Assembly (NCBI GenBank): GCA_033675265.1
Contig: JAUJYZ010001051.1
Location: 51,881 to 115,880, forward strand
From: Actinostola sp. cb2023
Taxonomy: Eukaryota; Cnidaria; Anthozoa; Actiniaria; Actinostolidae
Direction of reading: 5' to 3'
DNA length: 64,000 bases
In this document: piece by piece, positions 1-26,945 of the stretch
Position numbering within the stretch: position 1 is the stretch's first letter
Layout of the letters: each line of letters starts with the position of its first letter
Position numbers and translations under genes: made by a program
Notes under the pieces: generated by a model
Databases searched by the model: none
What the model was told of the DNA's origin: nothing
Seen by the model: the letters and a program-made list of their open reading frames with translations, nothing else

Positions 1-347
1 AAAAAAAATTTCTTCCAGAAAACAAAAGTTTTTAAAGAATTCTTTATATCTGACTCTCCCATATGGCTTGGTATTTTATACGGTATATGATATTATCCAT
101 TGTTTTGAATGCATTCAGTTATCTGAAAACTTAAAACTTTATCCCTTATACTCTATTCAGTTGTTGAAACTGAATAGAGTATAAGGGATATTAAAGTTTT
201 CTTGCACAAACAATGACGTGTAAAGTTTCTTGTGTTGTTTGTATTCCATTAGCCGCCCTCTGGTCCAAACTCGTTGTTAGCTGAAGCGTGTCAAGTAGTC
301 AAAGTTCTGGACCCAAAAGTAAAGTATGTAACTGACCTATTCCTCTA

Positions 348-550
348 GGGGTGGCGAATGGTCCCCGCAAAAAGGCAGAGCCTCGCAAAATTTCGCTCAA
401 ATTTCGCTCAAATTTCACGGTCTCATTTTTTCGCAAAAAGCCATCTCAGAATCTCGAATTTTGAAAACAAAGGAAATCGGGCTCGGGCTCGCAAAAAATG
501 CCTTGTCTCGGAGTCTTGCAAAGTCTCACCTTGACCATTCGATACCTCTT
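348..550 (+). repeat. Dispersed short inverted-repeat element, family A, copy 1
   Basis: A roughly 200 bp sequence rich in TCTCG and CGCAAAA words, beginning GGGGTGGCGAATGGTCC and ending near GACCATTCGATACC. A second copy in the same orientation lies at 28431-28631. The two ends of the second copy are imperfect inverted repeats of about 17 bp, flanked by TA, so this is probably a nonautonomous DNA transposon. It sits upstream of the first VPS53 exon in the window. Confidence 0.6.
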
Positions 551-596
551 CCTCTATTACAACGTGCAGTAACTTGGTGATTCTAACAAAACAAAA

Positions 597-695
597 CAAA
601 TAATAATAATAATATTAAAAAATAAAAATAAAATAAATAAAAATAAAAAATAAATAAATAAAAATAAAATAAAATTAAAATAAAATAAAAATAAG
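597..695. repeat. A-rich simple repeat (AATAA/AAATA)
   Basis: Low-complexity tract of AATA and AAATA words directly before the acceptor of the first VPS53 exon in the window. Similar tracts occur at about 2055-2120 (AAT words). They have no coding content. Confidence 0.8.
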
Positions 696-722
696 AGTGA
701 GCATTGTACCTTATATTTTCAG

Positions 723-3700
723 AAATCAGTTGTTGAATTGGTTTGTTCGTCTTCAGTTGGCTGAGTATCAGCAGTTATTCAATGATACGTTTGAGGTGAG
801 TTTCTACACACAGGGTATATCTCAGTCGAATTTGGATTGACAACATTTTTGGTAGAAGTTGACACAAACAAAGTAGTTGATCTGACTCACCAGTGTTCTG
901 TTATTCTGTAGGTTGCTTGGTTAGACAAGATTGACAGAAGATTTTCCTGGCTCAAGAGAGCTTTGGTTAAATTTGATGAAGATTTTGCAGGCACATTTCC
1001 ACCTGAATGGCATGTAGAGGACAGGATAGCGGAGGAATTCTGTAATACTACAAAGTAAGACCACTAAACTCTGATTGATATACTGTATGCACAAAATGCA
1101 TGACAATAATGAATCATCAGCTGAATTGCACCTTTGGATCTCTCCCTCCCCCCTTCTCCCTTGGAGGGGGGGGGGGGGGGGGGGGGAGGTTCATTGATAT
1201 CAAGCAATAGTTTCCTTAGATAAGCATCATAAATCATCACAAATTTAAATATGATCTTCTATGAATTTATTTTAGAAAAGAGTTGTCCAAACTCATGTCA
1301 TCCCGTGCCTCAGAGATTGAAGTCAAGTTGTTGCTTTTTGCCATTCAAAGAACAACCACTTTTGAAAACCTCTTGGCTCAGAGATTTGCCTACACCGCAG
1401 AGGAAGTAAGTCATTTTGTTTTGTTTTCCTTTTATTGTGAAGCATAAACAAAAGCCACAGTTGAGTAAAAAAGAAAGCAAGTGGAATTGGAATTAACAAT
1501 TGTTTTTTTTACATTTTCAAACTATAAATTTTCCACACATGAATTCATATTTTCACACTTTTTTTGGAATCTACAGGCTGCATCGCAGGTAGCAGAAACT
1601 ACAACCAAGGTATAAATGATTAAAAATATGGGGAAAATGAAATGGGAGATGAAATGGGAGATGAAATGGGAGATGAAATGGGAGATGAAATGGGAAATGA
1701 AATGGGAAAGTGCTAACATTCCATTCTCTTGTTTCAACAGTTTCCTCTAAGCCCCAAGCAGTCCAAGTTCACTGGAATGATTTCACGATGTTTTGAGCCC
1801 CATTTACATATTTATATAGATTCACAGGATAGGTAATGTTATGTAGCTAACACCATGTGTTTTCTGTCTTCAATTAAGATAATTTAGGATTTCATGGCAC
1901 AATGGAGATGAAAAAGCTTCTTTGCAATTATTTATTGGACATAACATGTTATGTTGATTTAACATCATATTATATGGCTCGTGATTCTAAAGCTTTTCTT
2001 GCATTCTCCCAACATCCCGCATGTTTCTATCAGAGCATAGAATTTTCTTATGCTTTTTAATAAAAATAAAAATAATAGTAATAATAATAAATAAATAATA
2101 ATAATAATAATAAAATAACAACAAGATGAAAGCATAGGAACATGGGTTTTCTCTCTGGAAACTCAGGCAATTTCAGCCAATCAGAGCATGCATTATATAA
2201 AAGTTATTTATGATATACTTTATAATGTACGTAAAAGAACATTTGATTTCATTTTCAGAAACCTTTCAGAGTTGATAGATCGCTTCGTTCAAGACTTCAA
2301 ATCCCAAACTATCCCCCACCCCGAGGGGGATGGTAGTAATGTTGTGTTTCCAAGTGCTGGGGAACTGTTTGTGTTTTACAAGAAATGTATGGTACAGTGT
2401 TCACAACTGAGTACAGGGCCTCCTTTACTCTCACTTTCAACTACATTCCAAAAGTATCTAAAAGAGTATGCCTTGCGGGTCCTTGGTAACCACTTACCTG
2501 TCAAGTAAGTTTCCATTCTCGTACCCAGAGCCCTCAAGTCATTGTGACTTTCATTGTGACGAGAGGGTTCTGGGTACGAGAATAGTAATTTTCTATCTGA
2601 TAAGGACAGCGAAGGGACTGAGCCACTGAGCCTAATGCCCAAAAAAAAGACATATTTACTCAGCCTTGGCCTCAATCATCAGAGTCTGAAGCTAAGGTTG
2701 AGCAAATGCATCTTTTTCTGGAGTATTCATATTCCTTGTCAAACATCCTGACCACAGGTAACCCACTCACTGTAAAAACCTTTACCACAGGTAACCCATT
2801 CACTGTAAAAACCTTTACCACAGGTAACCCACTCACTGTAAAAACCTTTACCACAGGTAACCCACTTACCATAAAAACCCTGACCACAGATAACCCACTC
2901 ACTGTAAAAACCTTTACCACAGGTAACCCACTCACCGTAAAAACCTTTACCACAGGTAACCCACTCACCATAAAAACCTTTACCACAGGTAACCCACTTA
3001 TCATAAAAACCCTGACCACAGGTAACCCACTCACCATAGAAACCCTGACCACAGGTAACCCACTTGCCGTAAAAACCCTGACCACAGATAACCCACTCAC
3101 TGTAAAAACCTTTACCACAGGTAACCCACTCACTGTAAAAACCTTTACCACAGGTAACCCACTTACCATAAAAACCCGGACCACAGGTAACCCAATCATA
3201 AAAACCCTGACCACAGGTAACCCACTTGCCATAAAAACCCTGACCACAGGTAACCCACTCACTGTAAAAACCTTTACCACAGGTAACCCACTCACTGTAA
3301 AAACCTTTACCACAGGTAACCCACTTACCATAAAAACCCTGACCACAGGTAACCCACTTGCCATAAAAACCCTGACCACAGGTAACCCACTCACTGTAAA
3401 AACCTTTACCACAGGTAACCCACTCACTGTAAAAACCTTTACCACAGGTAAACCACTTACCATAAAAACCCTGACCACAGGTAACCCACTTACCATAAAA
3501 ACCTTTACCACAGGTAACCCATTCATCATAAAAAACCTGACCACAGGTAACCCACTTACCATAAAAACCTTTACCACAGGTAACCCATTCATCATAAAAA
3601 CCCTGACCACAGGTAACCCACTCACCATAGAAACCCTGACCACAGGTAACCCACTTGCCGTAAAAACCCTAACCACAGATAACCCACTCACTGTAAAAAC

Positions 3701-6700
3701 CTTTACCACAGGTAACCCACTCACTGTAAAAACCTTTACCACAGGTAACCCACTTACCATAAAAACCCGGACCACAGGTAACCCACTTACCATAAAAACC
3801 TTTACCACAGGTAACCCATTCATCATAAAAAACCTGACCACAGGTAACCCACTTACCATAAAAACCTTTACCACAGGTAACCCATTCATCATAAAAACCC
3901 TGACCACAGGTAACCCACTCACCATAGAAACCCTGACCACAGGTAACCCACTTGCCGTAAAAACCCTAACCACAGATAACCCACTTAACTGTAAAAACCT
4001 TTACCACAGGTAACCCACTCACTGTAAAAACCTTTACCACAGGTAACCCACTTACCATAAAAACCCGGACCACAGGTAACCCAATTATAAAAACCCTGAC
4101 CACAGGTAACCCACTTGCCATAAAAACCCTGACCACAGGTAACCCACTCACCGTAAAAACCCTGACCACAGGTAACACACTCACCGTAAAAACCATGACC
4201 ACAGGTAACCCACTCTGTAAAAACCCTGTTTGCATGAATGACACCACACTGTAAACGAGGCCACAGGTAGCCCAATAAACGAGTGACTTTTTTGTTTATG
4301 TACTGCAGGGGTTCTGGTGGTTTAGCGAGTATTCTGAAAGATGCCAGTGAAGTGAAATTCAGTGCAGAAGAAAAGAGTTTAACATGTTGCGTGTTGTGTA
4401 CTGCTGACTACTGCTTAGAGACAACACAACAGGTACTGGACTAAGTTACATTATGGGTGATAGAAGTACATCCTTGACCCCTCTCCTCCTGGGGGGATCA
4501 TGAGGGGAAAGGTATGGGTATTGTATAAGAGTGACAAACTTGCCATCTACTGTCACTAAACTGGACACCTTAGTGACATTAAAATATGTGGAGTAAGGAC
4601 AAGATCAACTTATCCATCTTATAGAAGTGTCAGAGTTAGAAAGGTGCTTTGGTTTATAGTAGCCTGCATTGGGCATTCCTAATTCAGTGGGAGGAGGGGA
4701 GGAGGAGATTGTGACGAGAAGAGGGAGAAGGAGGAAAGGGAAGAAGAAGTAAAGGGAGTTCCAACCTCTTCCTCTAGATCCAATCTCCTTGTCCCCCAAC
4801 AAGGGATGCCTGCAGGTGAGGGCTAGAGGGGTGTCATTCGTCTTATAAAGGCGTTTGGGTTAGAGGGTGTCAGGCATGGAGGGGCGTGGTTCGTCTTAGA
4901 GGGTGTCAGGCATATAGGGGCTTGGTTCATCTTAGAGGGTGTCAGGCATATAGGGAAGTGGTTCGTCTTAGAGGGGTGTCAGGCATATAGGGGCGCAGTT
5001 CGTCTTAGGGGGTGTCAGGCATAGAGGGGCTTGGTTCGTCTTAGAGGGTGTCAGGCATAGAGGGGCTTGGTTCGTCTTAGAGGTATGTCAGGCATATAGG
5101 GGCGTGGTTCATCTTAGAGGGGTGTCAGGCATATAGGGGCGTGGTTCGTCTTAGAGGGGTGTCAGGCATAGAGGGGCTTGGTTCGTCTTAGAGGGGTGTC
5201 AGGCATAGAGGGGCTTGGTTCGTCTTAGAGGTATGTCAGGCATATAGGGGCGTGGTTCGTCTTAGAGGGGTGTCAGGCATATAGGGGCGTGGTTCGTCTT
5301 AGAGGGGTGTCAGGCATATTGGGGCGTGGTTCGTCTAAGAGGGTATCAGGCATATAGGGAAGTGGTTCGTCTTAGAGGGTGTCAGGCATATATAGGGGCG
5401 TGGTTCGTCTTAGAGGGTGTCAGGCATATAGGGGCTTGGTTCCTCTTAGAGGGGTGTCAGGCATATAGGGGTGCAGTTCGTCTTAGAGGGGTGTCAGGCA
5501 TATAGGGAAGTGGTTCGTCTTAGAGGGGTGTCAGGCATATAGGGGCGCGGTTCGTCTTAGAGGGGTGTCAGGCATATAGGGGCGCAGTTCGTCTTAGAGG
5601 GGTGTCAGGCATAGAGGGACTTGGTTCGTCTTAGAGGGGTGTCAGGCATATAGGGGCTTGGTTCGTCTTAGAGGGGTGTCAGGCATATAGGGGCGCAGTT
5701 CGTCTTAGGGGGTGTCAGGCATAGAGGGGCTTGGTTCGTCTTAGAGGGGTGTCAGGCATATAGGGGCGTGGTTCATCTTAGAGGGGTGTCAGGCATATAG
5801 GGGCGTGGTTCATCTTAGAGGGGTGTCAGGCATAGAGGGGCTTGGTTCCTCTTAGAGGGGTGTCAGGCATATAGGGGTGCAGTTCGTCTTAGAGGGGTGT
5901 CAGGCATATAGGGAAGTGGTTCGTCTTAGAGGGGTGTCAGGCATATAGGGGCGCGGTTCGTCTTAGAGGGGTGTCAGGCATATAGGGGCGCAGTTCGTCT
6001 TAGAGGGGTGTCAGGCATAGAGGGGCTTGGTTCGTCTTAGAGGGGTGTCAGGCATAGAGGGGCTTGGTTCGTCTTAGAGGGGTGTCAGGCATATAGGGGC
6101 GTGGTTCGTCTTAGAGGGGTGTCAGGCATATAGGGGCGTGGTTCGTCTTAGAGGGGTGTCAGGCATATAGGGGCTTGGTTCATCTTAGAGGTATGTCAGG
6201 CATATTGGGGCGTGGTTCGTCTAAGAGGTATCAGGCATATAGGGAAGTGGTTCGTCTTAGAGGGTGTCAGGCATATAGGGGCGTGGTTCGTCTTAGAGGG
6301 TGTCAGGCATAGGGGCGTGGTTCGTCTTAGAGGGTGTCAGGCATATAGGGGCGTGGTTCGTCTTAGAGGGGTGTCAGGCATATAGGGGCTTGGTTCCTCT
6401 TAGAGGGGTGTCAGGCATAGAGGGGCTTGGTTCGTCTTAGAGGGGTGTCAGGCATATAGGGGCGTGGTTCGTCTTAGAGGGGTGTCAGGCATATAGGGGC
6501 TTGGTTCCTCTTAGAGGGGTGTCAGGCATATAGGGGCTTGGTTCGTCTTAGAGGGGTGTCAGGCATATATGGGCGTGGTTCGTCTTAGAGGGGTGTCAGG
6601 CATATAAGGACGTGGTTCGTCTTAGAGGGGTGTCAGGCATATAGGGGCGTGGTTCGTCTTAGAGGGGTGTCGGATTAAAGGTTTGTTTATCTAGAGGGAT

Positions 6701-8821
6701 TTGACGGTTTCATTGTCGATTCTAAAATACAGCTGGAAGACAAGTTAAAGGAGAAAATCGACCCTGAATTAGCCGAGAAAATCGACCTAAGTGGTGAACA
6801 AGACGTCTTTCATGGGTAAATAAGAACCTGATACAACCTTACTTTTTTAACGTTTTGCGATATCTATTTATACATGATTGATTTTCCTTTATTCCTTGTT
6901 TTAGTGTCGTTTCAAATTGCATTCAATTAGTTGTACAAGATTTAGAGAATTCCTGCGAAGCACCGCTGACTGCAATGGTTAAGGTAACAATGACGAAAGT
7001 GAAGATGGGTTGGGCTCCACGTGGTACAATAGAGATTGTGTCACAATACTGTTTGACATTTCGTATTACCGTGCAAAACCACGGCGCACAGCACGGAGAC
7101 GGCACGGTACTCGTCCGTGCTGTAATCTTTTCACATACGAAATCTGTACCACAGGGAGCCCAATATATATTATATATTCTCTGCGCGTCTCTTTGATGGG
7201 TAAAAACCTCGGAAGAAATAGTTGGATGCCTGTGGTTTGAACGCTTTCTTGTTTGTTAGGTTCATTGGCAGGCAGTAGAGGCAGTTGGTGACGAGAGTAC
7301 ATACGTGACAGCCATATCCAACCATCTAAAGAACACTATCCCACTTATACGAGACTACTTGTCGTCCGCAAGGAAATACTTCACACAGTTTTGCGTTAAG
7401 TTTGCCAAGTAAGTTCAACGTAGCGCGTTTGCTTGCGGTAGTTTGCGTACCGTTGCGTCATCTTACGTCGTTACCTGCGCGGTCAACTTTGAAAATGCAC
7501 CTTCTCTCATTCTTCTTTCTCGTTTCTCTTCAGTTCATTTATTCCCCGATACATCAACAATTTGTACAAATGTAAACCTATCAGCACCGTGGGAGCGGAA
7601 CAGGTATCCTAGCAACCAGTAGAAGTGTCAATGTCAACTTTAAATCTCCATGGTAACAGTATGGTGTTTTTTGTTTAGTTGTTGTTAGATACACACTCGT
7701 TAAAGACCATCCTACTTGATCTACCGTCAATTGGCTCTAAAGTACAACGAAAACCACCTCAAAGGTATGACTGTAACACTCCATACAAACGAACAGAAGT
7801 AGTATAGTAGGGACCAAATCAGCCACTTTGTTGCGCAAAAAGGGGCTAACTTAAGAAGACACACAGAACGCCAAATGACGGCCACTCGGACATTTAGACA
7901 GTCCATACACCGAATGCAATAATGGCTGCTAATTTAAATAACACTTGTTTTGGACTGACTAGCCTCGTTTCCATGATGCTGCACAAAAGAGATTTCACAT
8001 GGACACGAGGTTATAGTCGGTCAAAAACAATGACTAGTGAAATTTGGGAGCCATTTTTGCATTCGGTCTATTAGCTTGTTGCAGGTGTTCTGGGTTCGAA
8101 TACCGTTGGAGCCTGGGCTTCTTTCCCAAGTATTAAATTAATAAATTATTATTATTTATTATTAAGTAACTGTTTATATTTTGTTTGTAGCTATACCAAG
8201 GTTGTGGCAAAAGGAATGTCGAAAGCAGAGATGATTCTCAAGGTACGTGGTTGCATCTTGTAATGATGAAGTATATTTTCAAAAGCCTGGTCAGGTCTTT
8301 GTGTAGCTGCACAAATTATCCTGGCTATTGTAAAACTGCGAATTCGCAGCCGTTTTTAATCTCGTTCCATTCCCCTGCGGTCTAACAACGGCTACGAAGG
8401 AGACTAAAACTAGTGTTGTGTACATTGCAGGTAGTGATGTCACCGCACGATCCAGCCGTTGGATTTGTTGATAACTACATCAAACTCCTCGCTGACACAG
8501 ACACCTTGAACTTCCAGAAACTACTCGATATGAAGGTATGGAATGTTTGCTCCCCAGGCTCTCTCTTACGTCTAGAGCGAGGGGTTAGCTGTAGACTGGG
8601 ATCAAGGTTATTATACTGAGGAATTATGATATTGACATGTGATGTTGTCTTGGTTCCAGGGTCTAAAGCGCAGTGAGCAGCACACCATGCTTGATTTGTT
8701 CCGTTCACGACTCCCTTCTCCACCCTCTGGGGGTGAGGTCGGCACCATGTCCCAGAACCCACCGGAACCAGAATCCAGTCGAATAAAGAAACTCGAACGG
8801 TTGATCAAGAAACAGTTTTAG
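723..8821 (+). CDS. VPS53: VPS53, GARP/EARP tethering subunit (C-terminal part, 15 exons)
   Basis: VPS53 is the subunit shared by the GARP and EARP complexes, which tether endosome-derived vesicles at the trans-Golgi network and recycling endosomes. Coding exons: 723-795, 912-1054, 1276-1405, 1577-1609, 1741-1832, 2259-2504, 4309-4432, 6733-6815, 6905-6983, 7260-7408, 7534-7603, 7679-7764, 8191-8242, 8431-8535, 8660-8821. All have GT-AG borders with matching phases and give 541 residues to a TAG stop. Recognisable stretches are [76 protein letters not shown] and [13 protein letters not shown], ending in the family's [13 protein letters not shown] tail. The first exon begins in phase 2 (one base finishes a codon), so upstream exons are missing only because the window starts here. 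A large 37 bp minisatellite lies in the intron before 6733. The identification is firm. Confidence 0.97.
1165..1187. repeat. Poly-G homopolymer
   Basis: Run of about 22 G in a VPS53 intron, one of several G or C homopolymers in the window (others near 13550, 13625, 18785, 30806, 31119, 34869 and 34903). Their exact lengths are unreliable in most assemblies. Confidence 0.85.
2751..4270. repeat. 33 bp minisatellite, about 46 copies
   Basis: Tandem array of a 33 bp unit with core ACCACAGGTAACCCACT followed by a CACTGTAAAAACCTTT-like half, with single-base variants. It lies in the VPS53 intron between exons 2259-2504 and 4309-4432. Because 33 is a multiple of three and the unit lacks stops, both strands stay open for over 400 codons, giving spurious 11-residue-repeat ORFs. 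The CCACAGGTAACCCA core resembles the CCACAGGAAGCCCAA motif found at 7.1, 16.7-17.2 and 60.8-61.3 kb. Confidence 0.95.
4830..6672. repeat. 37 bp minisatellite, about 50 copies
   Basis: Tandem array with consensus words GAGGGGTGTCAGGCATATA and GGGGCGTGGTTCGTCTTA. Units of 35-38 bp differ at a few positions (GCGTGG, GCTTGG, GCGCAG or AAGTGG; ATAT or AGAG). It fills most of the VPS53 intron between exons 4309-4432 and 6733-6815. Variant patterns suggest several rounds of higher-order block duplication. Confidence 0.95.
7010..7164. mobile_element. Short TIR element ending in TTGGGCTCC...GTGGTAC
   Basis: About 155 bp in a VPS53 intron. The left end TTGGGCTCCACGTGGTAC and the right end GTACCACAGGGAGCCCAA are inverted repeats with two mismatches. 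The interior is also partly self-complementary (CGAAAT and CACGG words). This end motif recurs across the window, so it is probably the terminus of a nonautonomous DNA transposon. The superfamily cannot be assigned. Confidence 0.6.
8080..8165 (+). repeat. Truncated tRNA-like SINE with A/T-rich tail
   Basis: Contains GGGTTCGAATACC, a good match to a pol III B box, followed by an ATT-rich tail just before VPS53 exon 8191-8242. No clear A box is left. Probably a 5'-truncated SINE. Confidence 0.4.
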
Positions 8822-8885
8822 GTCTGAATATCCGCCACAATATAGTTTATAAAGGACTGATAAAAATGTCATATATTTCAATATC

Positions 8886-8891
8886 AATAAA
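8886..8891 (+). terminator. Poly(A) signal of VPS53
   Basis: AATAAA lies 65 bases after the VPS53 stop codon. A MITE begins 10 bases further on, at 8901, so the cleavage site is either inside or just before the element. Confidence 0.65.
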
Positions 8892-8900
8892 TAAGACATA

Positions 8901-9181
8901 CAATCATTTGCAAAAATTCTGGCCGCTACGAAATATCAATATATCGGGTGCATTATGGGTAATTAAATAATCGAAAATTCCCCTTAAAGCGGGTTAACGC
9001 CAGCAAAGTTCGTAAAAATATTTAGTATAATGTTTATTTTAGTCTTACGTTTGTTGTTTGTAAATTTTGCTTCATTTAATAAGTTAGGAAACTCAAAATA
9101 GTATTATTTAATTACCCATAATGCACCCGACATATTGATATATTGACATTTCGTGGCGGCCAGAATTTTTGCAAATGACTG
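8901..9181. mobile_element. Tc1/mariner-like MITE with TA duplication
   Basis: 281 bp element whose ends CA(A/G)TCATTTGCAAAAATT form an inverted repeat of about 75 bp (the left end reads CAATCATTTG, the right end CAAATGACTG). TA flanks both sides (8899-8900 and 9182-9183). CAGT-like ends plus a TA target site fit the Tc1/mariner group. There is no transposase, so it is nonautonomous. Confidence 0.75.
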
Positions 9182-9880
9182 TAACAACAGCTCATACACC
9201 AGTCTCAGCGTTTTTCTATTCTGAGATGGTCGATATTTCCCCCATCCTAGTAGCAATTCCTAATCATTTTCTTTCCTTCCACGGAAGGACTCTCGTGTTA
9301 CGTCCACACGTTCTCAACAGTTCGCGTTTTCCGTGAAAACAACATCAGTCGTGTGTGCGCATGCTCGGGACCTCGGTTTCCGTGCCGAGTGTTCGCATTA
9401 TTGCTGTTTGGGTTTAGCTTTATTAGGACGCAACGGAATTGTATATCCGTGCTTTTAATACTCTACAGATGAGAAACAAACCCAGAGAAACTGGATGCAA
9501 ATAAAGACAGAGACAACAAATATATACTGAAAGTTTTTTTTTGACTCATTGGTAAATCATTTTCAAGAATTGTACGATTTGCATAAGTTTATTTCGAGGT
9601 TGTAGCATGAAACAATTCACTAATTGGCGGCACTTGTTAAATGCGTGTCTGGTTTGGTGGGCTTCCTGTGCCAAGAGCGCGCGGTGAATTATTTACTGGG
9701 CTCCCTGTGGTACATTACGTGTTTCGGAGTAAGAATACAGAGAGCTCAGTATGATAGTTGTCCCACGCAAGCTACCACAGGAAACAAAATAGAAGCGCAG
9801 ACGAAATGGTTGGGCTGCCTTTGCTACATTCATTAGCAGCTGTGTCCCGTCCCCCAGCCCCAGTTTGTGCAAGAAATCCT

Positions 9881-10112
9881 AAAGCCGCGGCTACACGAGC
9901 ATATTTGTGCTTGTCAGTTCAGAGTCAGGTGGTATAAACTTTGTCACATCTCAAGCGCGCGGCTAAAATCGCACGTGCAGCCATGTTTGCACAAACGATG
10001 TAACATAGATGAGTCGCGAGAAATTACATTAGTTACAATTTTCGTCACAAAATTGAAGATTTCTTGTCCGTGCAGCTGCTGCCCAAAAGCTCGGCCGTGT
10101 AGTCGCGGCTTT
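9881..10112. mobile_element. TIR element, AAAGCCGCGGCTACACG family
   Basis: About 230 bp with left end AAAGCCGCGGCTACACGAGC and right end CGTGTAGTCGCGGCTTT. The ends resemble those of the AAGCCGCATCTACACGA elements at 28.05, 50.06 and 62.67 kb but the interior differs, suggesting a related subfamily that shares transposase-recognised ends. Confidence 0.55.
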
Positions 10113-10334
10113 ACTCGCTCGCTCTGTGGTATGTCGTTTGAGGAAACTAAATGGTACAACCAAGAGGATCCTCTCTAATTTGATGCTACAACCTTTTATC
10201 ACAAAACTGTTCAGACATATAAATGATGAGGGCAAATTCGTACTCCCAAATTTCAGCCATTTGTGCACGCGTCAAGCAGACTATTACAATCAGTTGAGTT
10301 GCCTCGAATCGCTTCGTCAGAAAAGGCAGGCAGG

Positions 10335-25334
<15,000 letters not shown>

Positions 25335-26945
25335 GATATATTCAGCTCAAGGCAGTTCCTTTTCAACAGATCTGCTCAAAACTTCAAGCTATTGAATCTA
25401 AAAATGCAACTCGAGCTCCTACTTTTTACTGACAACGACGGCGCGCAGTCACCACGAACAAACGTTATTAGAGCTGTTGTCAGAACCTCAACAGGAACAT
25501 TTGCTAATTATCCACCTATAGAATTGTATGCCACATACAAAACACGTACTTTATCCCAGGACGACGAAGTTTTCAATACGCAAAATACCTTCCCTAAATG
25601 TTGTAAAACTCGTCCTGGAGGCCTGGGCGCTATTTCCGGATGTTCAAAGTGATGGTAATGTTAGGAGAATCACACGATTCATCTTTTCTGATGAATTCAA
25701 AATATGCAGCAAATTTCCAAACTCTTCTGGTTTTGATTAAAACAGTAAGCTGATCTGTTAAAGGTATTGAATTGTAAAATATTTCCGTGAATAACAACAC
25801 ACTTATTGAAGATATTTTGAATCCAATATTGCCCAACACCCAACATCATATGTTCAAATCTTATCAAAATACAAAGAATGTTGTTTGTGAGCGAGAACTC
25901 GGTTTTGATCAAAATCACCCCACCACTTTGACTTTGTCCTCCGGGCTTTGTCCCTAATATATACAACGCATTACAACAGTTCTTTCAACTCGTTGCTCCC
26001 GAGAAATGTCTGAAACATGTTTGCAGAAGTGTTACACCGGTGAGGAGAGGGGTGAGCCGATACTCACATTTTTGATACGGGGATATGCCGCTGGATGGGG
26101 TCGAATTCCCCGCTAGATATTTGTCCGCCGCTACGCTGTCCCCAAGAGGGGTACCCTGGTCAAAAAGTGGTGAGCGGCCAATGAAGCCATATACTGAAGT
26201 GATAAAGCCCCCAAACTCCCACGGGCCAAATTGAATCCCAAAATGCCGTGGGGCCCAGGCCGATTGGTCAAACAAGTCCAGGGTTAAAGTGAATGCGGTT
26301 TTCTCGAGGTTAATTTGCCTGGACGATCGCGATAGTTCCCGGTCGTTTGCATCGCGCGCCCCCAGAGTGTTTCCATCTTTGTTTACCGCTGCCGAATCTC
26401 AACTACTCAGAAAAGGAACACCCCCCTCCTCCCCTCCAAAAGCATCATCTAAAAATACAAATGTACTGGAGATTGAATCGCATGAAAAATGTTCTTTGTT
26501 TATACCGTTTTTCCACATACCTTGCCTTCAGTTGACACTTTGTTCAGCCGTTGACGCCATGTCAAACATAGCTGAAACAATATTGTTTGAGCTGAAGCCA
26601 GAAACATATTATGAGCTTCTGCTGTAGCTTTATCTCGTCGGCTTCTGCACCCAAGCCTTACGGCCAAACAACTTGATTTATTAACAAAAGTAGTCAAAAC
26701 AAACGCTGATCGCAACTACACCAGAGGGGAGGAGGTGGGGGGAGAGGGGAGAAATGACAAAAAAAAGATGACAAGTTTGCGGTTCTTTTCGTTTATTCAA
26801 ACATTCACAAATTTAATACCACATTCTATGTGTATGTAAATACGAAAGGATAGTCACACTAATTCTTTCCACTATATATTTTTTTACATGGACTCGAAGA
26901 GCTGATGAGACGAAAAACTGAGTCCAAAATATTTACAAGTAAAAA
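25335..26945. other. Intergenic region between the SGK3 start and the Kintoun 3' end
   Basis: The promoter and 5' UTR of SGK3 (transcribed leftward) and the 3' UTR of Kintoun should lie here. Small ORFs at 25985-26275 (-) and 26289-26627 (+) are open but resemble nothing I recognise and have no clear splice context. I see no other gene. Confidence 0.5.
26792..26797 (-). terminator. Candidate poly(A) signal of Kintoun
   Basis: AATAAA on the minus strand, about 150 bases after the Kintoun stop codon at 26946-26948. Confidence 0.5.

Larger units (their letters stand above)
8822..10334. other. Convergent intergenic region between VPS53 and SGK3
   Basis: The two genes end tail to tail here. The stretch contains the VPS53 3' UTR and poly(A) signal, a Tc1/mariner-like MITE (8901-9181), copies of the GGGCTTCCTGTG motif at about 9658 and 9700, a TIR element (9881-10112) and the probable SGK3 3' UTR. 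I see no coding exon. Confidence 0.6.

Noticed and set aside
921..1106. Minus-strand ORF overlapping a VPS53 exon
   Set aside because: Shadow of the coding exon 912-1054 on the opposite strand.
2672..4013. Open frames of over 430 codons on both strands encoding 11-residue repeats
   Set aside because: They are the by-product of a 33 bp tandem repeat without stops inside a VPS53 intron; the flanking VPS53 exons splice over it.
25985..26275. 96-codon minus-strand ORF upstream of SGK3
   Set aside because: Open and not obviously low-complexity, but no recognisable family, splice sites or start context; not enough to call a gene.
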